A program made the translations under genes and the position numbers. A stretch of 64,000 bases of DNA from JAXJSP01 sp036310005 (GTDB lineage: Bacteria > Bacillota > Clostridia > Oscillospirales > Acutalibacteraceae), in contig JAXJSP010000050.1 of NCBI GenBank assembly GCA_036310005.1, positions 36,540-100,539 on the forward strand, in the 5' to 3' direction. Shown here piece after piece: positions 35,728-43,920 of the stretch. Under the pieces are notes generated by a model. The model searched no databases. It was given only the letters and a program-made list of their open reading frames with translations, and was not told the DNA's origin. Each line of letters starts with the position of its first letter. Within the stretch, counting starts at the first letter, position 1.

Positions 35728-36768
35728 TTACTCCTTTATAAATTCATATAACTTGTCACATTGAGTTTCGGTAATTTGACTTTGTCCGATTTTTGATATT
35801 GTTATAAGTTTGATTTTATCGTCAGCCCTTTTTTTGTCATTATAACACGCATCGCAGATTTCTTTTAAGTCTATGTCAACACTGACGGGTAAATTGTATT
35901 TTTTGCAAATTGCTTCAAGCCTTTGCGCTGTGTCTTTTTCACACATTCCGTTTTTCTCACACGCTTTTACTACATAATTCATTCCGACACTTACCGCACA
36001 TCCGTGAGACAACCCGCAAAAATTCTGTAATTTTTCAATAGCGTGTCCTAATGTGTGACCGAAATTAAGCAGCGCCCGTTCTCCGTTTTCCTTGAAATCG
36101 TTTTCTACTACCTGCTTTTTAATGCTCACACAAGAATAAATCATATCGTCAATAAATGAAAAATCAGTTGCCTTTTCAATCATACAGAACAGTTCTTCCG
36201 ATTTAATGCAACTGCATTTTATAGCCTCTGCCATTCCGTCAGATAAAAACTCATTTGGTAATGAGTTTAAGGTATCAGGGTCAATTAAGACTAATTTTGG
36301 GTTATAAAAAGCACCGACAAGATTTTTACCGCTTCTTAAATCACAACCTGTCTTGCCGCCGACCGATGAGTCAATCTGCGCAAGCAGGGAAGTGGGTATT
36401 CCTACAAAATCAATTCCGCGCAGATACATGCTTGCGGCAAACCCCGCCATATCTCCTGTTACTCCGCCGCCAAGAGCAATAACGGTATCATAACGCGTTA
36501 GTGCGCTTCTGGACAAAAACTCAACCATCTGAATTACCGTGTTGATTACTTTGCTTTTTTCTCCCGCTTCAAAGGAAAAAGAACAAACATCAAAGCCCTC
36601 TTGCTTTAAACTGTCAATAACGGTTTTCCCGTAAAGAGCAATTACATTACTGTCTGAAATTACCGCGCATTTTGTGCCTCGTGCAACTTGCTTTATGTAT
36701 TTAGCGCAGTCAGATACAGCGCCTCTTTGAATGATTATATCATAACTGTTTGATACATTTAATTTCAT
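35728..36768 (-). CDS. aroB: 3-dehydroquinate synthase
   Basis: 346 residues. NAD and metal-binding signatures ALGGGVTGDMAGFAAS, MYLRGIDFVGIPTSLLAQID (in part), GGKTGCDL and FGHTLGHAIE identify AroB, which converts DAHP to dehydroquinate. ATG at 36768 has AAGGAG upstream and overlaps the last base of the tyrA stop. Confidence 0.96.
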   Translation of the reverse strand: MKLNVSNSYDIIIQRGAVSDCAKYIKQVARGTKCAVISDSNVIALYGKTVIDSLKQEGFDVCSFSFEAGEKSKVINTVIQMVEFLSRSALTRYDTVIALGGGVTGDMAGFAASMYLRGIDFVGIPTSLLAQIDSSVGGKTGCDLRSGKNLVGAFYNPKLVLIDPDTLNSLPNEFLSDGMAEAIKCSCIKSEELFCMIEKATDFSFIDDMIYSCVSIKKQVVENDFKENGERALLNFGHTLGHAIEKLQNFCGLSHGCAVSVGMNYVVKACEKNGMCEKDTAQRLEAICKKYNLPVSVDIDLKEICDACYNDKKRADDKIKLITISKIGQSQITETQCDKLYEFIKE

Positions 36769-37595
36769 TATAAATTCTCCTTGATTTGACAACTCTTTTT
36801 CATAAGCGAGCGCAAAGTCTGCTCGTCAGATGTGTCAATGGCATCCTTGAATAAATTAAGATTTTTAATTAAAATATCAATCTCATCGCTTAACGCTTGC
36901 TTGTTTTCCAAAAACAGTTCAGCCCACATGGTTTCATTGATATTAGCAACCCTTGTAACATCCAAAAAAGAACCGGCAGAAAAACCTTTGTGCTTTTGAG
37001 CAAGCGGGTCAAAGATATAACTGCAAGCGAGTACATGCGCTAACTGTGAAGTGTATGCTATCATATAATCGTGCGTTGCAATATCTGTTTTTGTAATGCT
37101 TTTAAAGCCGATTTGCAAAATAATCTGCTCTAATTTTTTGACTTTTTCGCTGTCTGCATTCTCGGGTGTCATAATAAATGAAGCATTATCATAAAGATTA
37201 TCAACCGAGTTTGCAAAACCGTATACCTCTCGCCCTGCCATCGGGTGACCGCCTATAAAAGTAAATCGCTCGCCTTTTAACACTTTTTCGTCTAACATAT
37301 CGTAAAGCGCTTTTTTAATACCGCAGCAGTCACAGATAATACTGCCGCTTTTAAAATTAGATAAGTTCGTGTTAATAAATTCGGCAGCGGCTTTCGGGTA
37401 AAGCGCAACAAATACTATATCGGCCTGATTAAATTCGTTTGCATTAACCGCCCTGTCAATCGCTTTTACGCTTTTTGACTCGCAAATAACAACACTGTCT
37501 ATATCATAACCTAATACAGTATAAGGTGTGTTTTTCTTAATTGCCTTTGCAAGACTTCCGCCTATAAGACCGAGCCCGGCTATAAGTATGTTCAT
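36768..37595 (-). CDS. tyrA: Prephenate dehydrogenase
   Basis: 275 residues: N-terminal Rossmann fold IAGLGLIGGSLAKAI, catalytic GGHPMAGRE and the helical C-terminal domain. It converts prephenate to 4-hydroxyphenylpyruvate for tyrosine. No ACT domain is present, so feedback control would differ from that of PheA. It lies two bases after aroK. Confidence 0.94.
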   Translation of the reverse strand: MNILIAGLGLIGGSLAKAIKKNTPYTVLGYDIDSVVICESKSVKAIDRAVNANEFNQADIVFVALYPKAAAEFINTNLSNFKSGSIICDCCGIKKALYDMLDEKVLKGERFTFIGGHPMAGREVYGFANSVDNLYDNASFIMTPENADSEKVKKLEQIILQIGFKSITKTDIATHDYMIAYTSQLAHVLACSYIFDPLAQKHKGFSAGSFLDVTRVANINETMWAELFLENKQALSDEIDILIKNLNLFKDAIDTSDEQTLRSLMKKSCQIKENL

Positions 37596-37597
37596 TT

Positions 37598-38080
37598 TTA
37601 ACCTCGTTTGTCAATTATTAATTCGCAGATTTTTTCTACGCTGTTATCTGCATTAACTGTAAAATTGCTTGCCTTTTGATATAAAGGACGCCTTTTAGTG
37701 TATAAACTTTGCGCGTTTTCGTTCATCAAAGGCCTGCTTTTGTCGTTTTTTATTCTGCTTTCAATTACGCTGAAAGGACAGTCAAGAAATACGGTAAAAT
37801 CATCTTTGAACTCTAAACAGTTTCTCTCAAAAGTTAAAGCACCGCCACCTGTCGAAATAATTGCGTTTTCAATATGCGCTACTTCTTTGCAGGCCGAATG
37901 CTCATAATCTCTGAAAGTATCTTCACCGTATTTTGCAAATATGTCTTTGATTTTTAAACCGGTTTTTTTTTCAATGTATAAATCTAAATCAATAAATTTA
38001 TTACCCGTAATTTGTGCAAGCCTTTTTCCGACGGTAGTTTTACCGCATCCCATAAACCCGCACAAAACAATGTTGTTCAT
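37598..38080 (-). CDS. aroK: Shikimate kinase
   Basis: 160 residues. Walker A GFMGCGKTTVGKRLA, the DTFRDYE segment and STGGGAL shikimate-binding motif, and the R117-type SRPLM region are present. It phosphorylates shikimate. It overlaps aroE by four bases. Confidence 0.96.
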   Translation of the reverse strand: MNNIVLCGFMGCGKTTVGKRLAQITGNKFIDLDLYIEKKTGLKIKDIFAKYGEDTFRDYEHSACKEVAHIENAIISTGGGALTFERNCLEFKDDFTVFLDCPFSVIESRIKNDKSRPLMNENAQSLYTKRRPLYQKASNFTVNADNSVEKICELIIDKRG

Positions 38081-38913
38081 TCTTTTTCTCCGAAAATCTC
38101 GCCGAGAGCCATGTTTGCATCGGCAATTAAATTATTTATGTCGTCTAAATCGAATTTTGCATCATACCAGATTTCGTGTGCCTTTACCGCTTGCCAGACA
38201 AGCATACTCATACCGCCTATTGCAGTAATTCCCGATTTTTCGGCAATCTGTAAAAGCTTTGTTTTACAAGGGTTATAAACTGCATCAAAAAGAACTTTGC
38301 ATCCTGCAAGTTGATTTTCACTCAAAATCGCATTATCGCATTTAGGGTACATGCCCACTGGAGTTGCATTGATTATTATATCAAAACCTCCGTTGATTTG
38401 CGAGTATTCTATACTTGTAAAGTCAAGTTCGCTTTTTAAGTATTCGGACTCGTTGTTTATAGCGGCAATATATACATCGCAACCGCAACCGATACTCTCT
38501 TTTGCAAAGGTGCGTGCAACACCGCCCGAGCCGCAGATAAGCACTTTACCTTCCAATTTAACATTGTTGCTTTCAAGCGATTTTATAAAACCGTATGCAT
38601 CGGTGTTGTAACCGTATGTAATACCGTCTTTTGTGTCTACACAGTTTACAGCACCGTATTTTAAAGCAGACGAGTCTAATTTATCAATAAACTGAATAAT
38701 ACTTTGTTTATGTGGAATAGTTACATTAAAACCTTTTAAAGTTTTTAGCGACGAAAAACTGTCTTTTAAAGCATCAGGCGAAATATCAAGTTTTGAATAA
38801 TTCACCGTTTTATTCTGAAGTTTAAAAAGCCGCGTATGGATATACGGTGACATAGTATGACCTATAGGGTGACCTATTACAGCGTATTCGATATTTTCCT
38901 GCACAATAATCAT
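38077..38913 (-). CDS. aroE: Shikimate dehydrogenase
   Basis: 278 residues. Shikimate-binding GHPIGHTMSPYIH, catalytic NVTIPHKQ and NADP motif CGSGGVARTF identify AroE. It heads the aromatic operon. ATG at 38913 has only a poorly spaced GTGAG; an in-frame GTG at 38901 with the same GTGAG nine bases upstream is an equally good start, so the first four residues are uncertain. Confidence 0.93.
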   Translation of the reverse strand: MIIVQENIEYAVIGHPIGHTMSPYIHTRLFKLQNKTVNYSKLDISPDALKDSFSSLKTLKGFNVTIPHKQSIIQFIDKLDSSALKYGAVNCVDTKDGITYGYNTDAYGFIKSLESNNVKLEGKVLICGSGGVARTFAKESIGCGCDVYIAAINNESEYLKSELDFTSIEYSQINGGFDIIINATPVGMYPKCDNAILSENQLAGCKVLFDAVYNPCKTKLLQIAEKSGITAIGGMSMLVWQAVKAHEIWYDAKFDLDDINNLIADANMALGEIFGEKE

Positions 38914-38937
38914 CTCACTTATTTTTTAAAAAAACTA

Positions 38938-38966
38938 TTGACAAAAACAAAATATAAACATATTAT
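38938..38966 (+). promoter_or_regulatory. Sigma-A promoter for acpP
   Basis: TTGACA, 17-base spacer, TATTAT, 90 bases before the acpP start and pointing away from aroE. Confidence 0.75.
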
Positions 38967-38985
38967 TTGTTTAGGTCATAAAAGA

Positions 38986-39015
38986 ATAATACCACACTTT
39001 GTACGTGTTTGTCTA
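38986..39015 (-). promoter_or_regulatory. Promoter for the aromatic operon
   Basis: TAGACA, 18-base spacer, TATTAT on the minus strand. It lies beyond the acpP promoter, so the two divergent transcripts overlap at their 5' ends (face-to-face promoters). Confidence 0.65.
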
Positions 39016-39056
39016 TAAGGTAAGCACTAATTTTTATATATTCGGAGGCTGATTTT

Positions 39057-39284
39057 ATGGTATTTGAAAAATTAAAAGTTATTCTTAGTAATCAATTTGA
39101 TGTTGAAGAAGATTCAATTACAATGGACTCAAGCATTGTTGATGATTTTAATGCAGACTCATTAGATTTTATCGATTTGATTATGAGCATTGAAGATGAG
39201 TTTGAAATTGAAGTACCTGATGATGATATCGAGGGTATCAAAACAGTCGGAGATATCGTAAAATATATCGAAAACAATCAGTAA
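39057..39284 (+). CDS. acpP: Acyl carrier protein
   Basis: 75 residues, highly acidic, with the phosphopantetheine attachment serine at Ser35 in DSLDFIDL. It carries acyl chains in fatty acid synthesis. GGAGG precedes the ATG. No other fab genes are adjacent, so it is a stand-alone acpP, terminated before proS. Confidence 0.94.
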   Translation: MVFEKLKVILSNQFDVEEDSITMDSSIVDDFNADSLDFIDLIMSIEDEFEIEVPDDDIEGIKTVGDIVKYIENNQ

Positions 39285-39309
39285 TAAAGTAAATTTTATT
39301 TGGTTTACT

Positions 39310-39342
39310 AAACCGTTTTGAGCAACACTCAAGGCGGTTTTT
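39310..39342 (+). terminator. Terminator after acpP
   Basis: AAACCGTTTTGAG and CTCAAGGCGGTTT arms (13 bp, two G-U pairs) around CAACA, followed by T residues. Confidence 0.8.
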
Positions 39343-39374
39343 ACCATAATTTAAGCATACAGGAGTTAGAATAA

Positions 39375-40811
39375 ATGGCTGAAAAGAAAAAAGTTGAAGC
39401 AATAACTTCAATGGACGAAGATTTTGCACAGTGGTACACTGATATTGTAAAAAAAGCAGAACTTATAGAGTATACATCGGTAAAAGGATGTATGGTCATA
39501 AGACCTTACGGTTATGCAATCTGGGAAAACATTCAACGCATTTTAGATAAAATGTTTAAAGACTTAGGACACGAGAATGTTTGTATGCCGATGTTTATTC
39601 CGGAAAGTCTTTTACAAAAAGAAAAAGACCATGTCGAAGGCTTTGCGCCCGAATGTGCGTGGGTAACAATCGGCGGCAGCGAAGAACTTGAAGAAAGATT
39701 ATGTGTAAGACCTACAAGCGAAACTCTTTTCTGCGAGCATTTTAAAAATGTCGTGCAGTCTTACAGAGATTTGCCTAAACTTTATAATCAGTGGGTATCA
39801 GTCGTAAGATGGGAAAAGACAACCCGCCCGTTCCTGCGCTCAAGAGAGTTTTTATGGCAAGAGGGACATACTCTCCACGCTACCGCACAGGAAGCCATTG
39901 AAGAAACCGAAAGAATGCTTGAGTGCTATGCCGAGTTTTGTGAAAAATACCTTGCTATGCCTGTTGTCAAGGGAAGAAAAACCGATTCGGATAAATTTGC
40001 CGGCGCAGAAGCAACCTACTGCATTGAGGCTCTAATGCACGACGGAAAGGCACTTCAGGCAGGCACATCGCACTATTTCGGCGACGGTTTTGCAAAGGCT
40101 TTCGATATTACATATACCGACAAGCAAAACAATAAAGTCTATCCGCATCAGACCTCCTGGGGTATGACAACCCGACTTATCGGCGCTATTATTATGACAC
40201 ACGGAGATAATAACGGACTTGTTTTACCTCCCGATGTAGCACCTGTCCAGGCAGTAATCATTCCTGTTGCCATGCATAAAGAGGGAGTCCTCGAAAAAGC
40301 AAACGAACTCAAACAAAGACTTGCAAAAGACTTCAGGGTAAAACTTGATGACTCCGATAATATGCCCGGCTGGAAATTTGCCGAGTATGAAATGAAAGGT
40401 GTCCCTGTCAGAGTAGAAATAGGACCGAGAGATATTGAAAATAACCAATGCGTTTTAGTAACAAGACATAACGGAGAAAAAACCGTTGTAAGCCTTGACG
40501 AGATAGAACAAAAGGTTAAAGAAAAACTCGAAGAGGTAAGAGTCGGACTTTATGAAAAAGCGCTCAAAAACCGCGAGGAAAAAACATTTACCTGCACAAG
40601 CATCGACGAAATAAAATCTGCGTTGGAACAAAACGGAGACGGATTTGTAAAAGCGATGTGGTGCGGAGCCGAGGAGTGCGAAGATAAAGTCAAAGAACTT
40701 ACTTCAGTCGGCTCACGCTGTATTCCGTTTGAACAGCAAAACATATCCGATAAATGCGTTTGCTGCGGCAAACCTGCAAAGAAAATGCTCTATTGGGGCA
40801 AAGCATATTAA
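39375..40811 (+). CDS. proS: Prolyl-tRNA synthetase (short, ProS type 3)
   Basis: 478 residues, class II synthetase without the editing insertion. Motif 2 and 3 regions (RPTSETLFCEHF, WEKTTRPFLRSREFLWQEGH, TSWGMTTRLIGAII) and a C-terminal zinc domain (CVCCGKPAKKMLYWGKAY) define the archaeal/eukaryote-like short form common in Clostridia. It charges tRNA-Pro. GGAG lies upstream. No T-box leader is visible in the 90 bases after acpP. Confidence 0.95.
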   Translation: MAEKKKVEAITSMDEDFAQWYTDIVKKAELIEYTSVKGCMVIRPYGYAIWENIQRILDKMFKDLGHENVCMPMFIPESLLQKEKDHVEGFAPECAWVTIGGSEELEERLCVRPTSETLFCEHFKNVVQSYRDLPKLYNQWVSVVRWEKTTRPFLRSREFLWQEGHTLHATAQEAIEETERMLECYAEFCEKYLAMPVVKGRKTDSDKFAGAEATYCIEALMHDGKALQAGTSHYFGDGFAKAFDITYTDKQNNKVYPHQTSWGMTTRLIGAIIMTHGDNNGLVLPPDVAPVQAVIIPVAMHKEGVLEKANELKQRLAKDFRVKLDDSDNMPGWKFAEYEMKGVPVRVEIGPRDIENNQCVLVTRHNGEKTVVSLDEIEQKVKEKLEEVRVGLYEKALKNREEKTFTCTSIDEIKSALEQNGDGFVKAMWCGAEECEDKVKELTSVGSRCIPFEQQNISDKCVCCGKPAKKMLYWGKAY

Positions 40812-40822
40812 TATTAATAAAA

Positions 40823-40876
40823 AACATCAGCACCTGTATTGTGTCTTGAATAACACACAATACAGGTGCTGTTTTT
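40823..40876. terminator. Strong bidirectional terminator between proS and ribF
   Basis: 17-bp perfect stem (arms 40828-40844 and 40855-40871) with a ten-base loop, an A tract before and a T tract after, serving both convergent genes. Confidence 0.9.
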
Positions 40877-41738
40877 ATTCTTTGTAGTTTATTGCAAATT
40901 CTGTGTCTTTTTTAATTTGCGCTTTTACTTGCTCTTCGCTGTTAAACTTAATTTCATCCCTTATAAAATGCAAGAGTTCAACTTTTATGTTTTTGTCGTA
41001 TAAATTACCGCTGTAACCTATTATATAAGTCTCGCTCATGGCATTTTCAAGTTCGAAAGTAGGCCTTATTCCGATGTTTGTAACGCTTTTATATTCTTTG
41101 CCTTCAATATAAGTTTTTGATACATATACCCCGAATCTCGGAATACAAAAATCATTATCAAAAGGCTGATTAATAGTAGGGAAGTTCCAGGTTCTGCCAC
41201 GCTTGTCACCGCTTACCACCTTAAAATCAAAGCAGTAGTTGTGACCGAGCATTTCATTGGCTTTGCTGATTTCGCCGCGCGCTAATAAATCTCTTATGTT
41301 TGTGGAACTTGCGCTTTTAACATTGTCCGTTACACAACATTTTAAACCGTTTTTATCCGCATATTCAATAACGGTGTTTTTGTCACCGCTTGCGTTTTTG
41401 CCGAATTTGAAATTATAACCGCAGCAAAAACATATAGCGTTGAGTTTATCTCTTAAAAAATCAAGATACTCAGTAGGTGACAGATTTTTTATATCGCCAA
41501 AATTCAAATATAATACACTCTCAACACCCAAAGACTTAAATTCATTTTGACAAAGCGTGCGAGATAATATTCTCTTTGAATTATGCGGACTGCTTAATGT
41601 CGTGACAACAACAGTAGGTAAATTAAATTCTTTTGCGCTCTTAATAACCTTGCTGTGTCCTATATGCACTCCGTCAAATGTTCCGAGTGCAACTGCACAT
41701 CCGCCGTCAAAAAATAGGGGAGCATATAAAATTTGCAT
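40875..41738 (-). CDS. ribF: Bifunctional riboflavin kinase / FAD synthetase
   Basis: 287 residues: N-terminal FAD synthetase nucleotidyltransferase (GTFDGVHIGHSKVI, later SSTNIRDLLARGEI) and C-terminal flavokinase (GDKRGRTWNFPTIN, FGVYVSKTY). It makes FMN and FAD. It is the last gene of the rimP-infB-truB operon and overlaps truB by one base. Confidence 0.95.
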   Translation of the reverse strand: MQILYAPLFFDGGCAVALGTFDGVHIGHSKVIKSAKEFNLPTVVVTTLSSPHNSKRILSRTLCQNEFKSLGVESVLYLNFGDIKNLSPTEYLDFLRDKLNAICFCCGYNFKFGKNASGDKNTVIEYADKNGLKCCVTDNVKSASSTNIRDLLARGEISKANEMLGHNYCFDFKVVSGDKRGRTWNFPTINQPFDNDFCIPRFGVYVSKTYIEGKEYKSVTNIGIRPTFELENAMSETYIIGYSGNLYDKNIKVELLHFIRDEIKFNSEEQVKAQIKKDTEFAINYKE

Positions 41739-42619
41739 CAGTTGTTTTCCTCTTTAATTATGCATTTAATGTTAAGCAGTCCCTTTGCTGAATCTACCTG
41801 ACCTAATGCAATAAATTCATCGTTATACTTAATTTTATACAGTTTTTCGTCTGTATCATCCGCACCGCAGCGATTTAAAAAAATTGCGCCGCCGTTTAAT
41901 ATCCTCTTTGCCTGGTTTTGAGTTACATTTACGGTGTCTAAATGCTCAACTGCCTTTTCAGGGCTTAAAATATACTTTTCGGGGTTTTTTCTTAACTGCT
42001 CCAAACTTACGCATTGTTCTATTGAAAAATTACTGCTTTTTGTCCTGCGAAGTTTAGATACTGTCGCCCCGCAACCGAGAAAATTACCTATATCGTCTGC
42101 AAGCGAGCGGATATAAGTGCCTTTTGAACAGTTGACAGACAGCAAAAGAGTGTCATCTTCAAAACTTACAATTTCATTAGAAAAAATTTCGACTTCTCTT
42201 TTCGGCCTGTCAATCGTTTTGCCCTGTCTTGCAAGTTGATACAAACGCACTCCGTCTTGATGTATCGCAGAAAACATAGGAGGCTGCTGTAATATTTTGC
42301 CCCTGAAATTTACAAGAGCCTGTTCAATTTCCTCTCTTGTAAAATCAGCGTCACATCTGTTTAGTACATTACCTGTAATATCAAGAGTGTCTGTTGTAAT
42401 ACCGAGTTTGATTTCCGCAAGATATGACTTGTCGCTTTCAAGAATGTAAGAACTAAGCCTTGTCGCTCTGCCGAGTAAAACAGGTAAAACCCCTGTTGCA
42501 AAGGGGTCTAATGTACCTGTATGTCCGATGCGTTTTTGATTAAAAATTTTTCGTACAGCGGCAACTGCACCAAATGATGTAATACCTTCGGGCTTATCTA
42601 ATAAAACAAGTCCTTGCAT
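41738..42619 (-). CDS. truB: tRNA pseudouridine(55) synthase
   Basis: 293 residues. Catalytic motif GHTGTLDPFATGVLPV and the KSYLAEIKLG and KGTYIRSLADDIG segments identify TruB. The C-terminal extension contains a PUA-like region. The usual truB-ribF order is kept. Confidence 0.95.
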   Translation of the reverse strand: MQGLVLLDKPEGITSFGAVAAVRKIFNQKRIGHTGTLDPFATGVLPVLLGRATRLSSYILESDKSYLAEIKLGITTDTLDITGNVLNRCDADFTREEIEQALVNFRGKILQQPPMFSAIHQDGVRLYQLARQGKTIDRPKREVEIFSNEIVSFEDDTLLLSVNCSKGTYIRSLADDIGNFLGCGATVSKLRRTKSSNFSIEQCVSLEQLRKNPEKYILSPEKAVEHLDTVNVTQNQAKRILNGGAIFLNRCGADDTDEKLYKIKYNDEFIALGQVDSAKGLLNIKCIIKEENN

Positions 42620-42620
42620 A

Positions 42621-43562
42621 TTATTTCTCCAGTTCTTTTTTACAAACTTCTAAAAGCCTTAACTTTACTTCATCTAAACTTCCGTGCATCTCACATCCGG
42701 CAGCCGCACTGTGTCCGCCGCCTCCGAAATTTGAACATATAGCGGATGCGTCAATAGGCTCGAATGTCCTTACGGAAACCTTATAAAGATTTTCGCCTTT
42801 GTGCTTTAATGTAATACCGATAAGCACATCTTCAACCGTACGGGGCATAGCGGTTATGCCCTCTAAATCGGATAGTGTCGCTTTTTCTTGCATTTTATCG
42901 GTTATTAAAATAAGCGCAACCTTGTCGTGACAGTGAAACTCCATATTTTCAAGAGCCTGTTTTTCAACCTCAATTCTCGCCTTTGATTTTGTCTCAAACA
43001 AAATACGGTTGATATAAGCGGTATCCGCACCGAGGTCTAATAAATCTGCCGCAATTCTGAAAGTGCGTGCAGTGGTGTTTGAATATTTAAAACAGCCCGT
43101 ATCGGTAGAAATTCCCGTGTATAAGCAATTTGCAATATTACCGTCAATTTCTGCATTCAAACCTTTGATTATATCATATATGTTTTCGCAGTTAGCACCG
43201 CTCTCGCCGACTACATAATTTACTTTTGCAAACATCTTGTTTGAAATATGATGGTCGATATTAATATCAATGCGGTCTTCATATTCCTCTTTTAATTTTC
43301 CGAGCAGTTTTGTGTCTGCAACATCAACGCTTATAACGCATTTTTCTTCAAAATCTTGCGTCTTTATATCATTAAACATATATAAGTATTTACTGTCGAT
43401 TGTATCGGCACATCGGCACTTAACCCTCTTGCCCATTTTCTGTAAAGCAAGGCAAAGAGCAGTTGCACTGCCGATTGTATCTCCGTCAGGGGATGCGTGC
43501 ATTAAAATCAGGTAATCATTACCTGATTTTAACTGCTCACAAACTCTAGATAAACTAATCAT
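42621..43562 (-). CDS. nrnA: DHH-family oligoribonuclease / pAp phosphatase NrnA
   Basis: 313 residues: DHH domain (ILMHASPDGDTIGSA, INIDHHISN) and DHHA1 domain ending in CSNFGGGGHSAAAGC. It degrades short oligoribonucleotides and 3'-phosphoadenosine phosphate. ATG at 43562 is chosen because GGAG is nine bases upstream; earlier in-frame ATGs are too close to it or lack a site. It overlaps rbfA by eight bases. Confidence 0.92.
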   Translation of the reverse strand: MISLSRVCEQLKSGNDYLILMHASPDGDTIGSATALCLALQKMGKRVKCRCADTIDSKYLYMFNDIKTQDFEEKCVISVDVADTKLLGKLKEEYEDRIDINIDHHISNKMFAKVNYVVGESGANCENIYDIIKGLNAEIDGNIANCLYTGISTDTGCFKYSNTTARTFRIAADLLDLGADTAYINRILFETKSKARIEVEKQALENMEFHCHDKVALILITDKMQEKATLSDLEGITAMPRTVEDVLIGITLKHKGENLYKVSVRTFEPIDASAICSNFGGGGHSAAAGCEMHGSLDEVKLRLLEVCKKELEK

Positions 43563-43917
43563 TTTCATTATCTCCGTCAGATGAAAAATCATCTATCATT
43601 TTAGATATTGATGCGCTGTGCTCAATTGAATTATCAGCAATAAAGCGCAGTTCGGGAGTCTTGCGCAGTTTGAGTTTAGAACTTAATTCGCGTCTTATAT
43701 AACCCGATGCATTTGTAAGTCCTTTTACCGCTTTTTTTGCCTGCTCTAATCCCTCAAGTGAGCCTACATATACCTTTGCATAACTTAAATCGTTTGTAAC
43801 TTCAACTCTGACAATGCTTAAAAGCCCGCTTATGCGAGGGTCCTTTAAGGTCGGAATGATGTTTGAAAGCTGAAAGGTAATGTCGCTTTGAATTCTTTCA
43901 ATTTTATGTCCGGACAT
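43555..43917 (-). CDS. rbfA: 30S ribosome-binding factor A
   Basis: 120 residues with a KH-like fold (LKDPRISGLLSIVRVEVTND, YVGSLEG, LRKTPELRFIADNS). It helps mature the 5' end of 16S rRNA, especially in cold. It lies three bases after infB, in the conserved infB-rbfA-nrnA-truB order. Confidence 0.95.
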   Translation of the reverse strand: MSGHKIERIQSDITFQLSNIIPTLKDPRISGLLSIVRVEVTNDLSYAKVYVGSLEGLEQAKKAVKGLTNASGYIRRELSSKLKLRKTPELRFIADNSIEHSASISKMIDDFSSDGDNEND

Positions 43918-43920
43918 AGC

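Noticed and set aside
39285..39374. T-box or riboswitch leader for proS
   Set aside because: Only a simple terminator for acpP is found; the gap is too short and has no T-box sequence.
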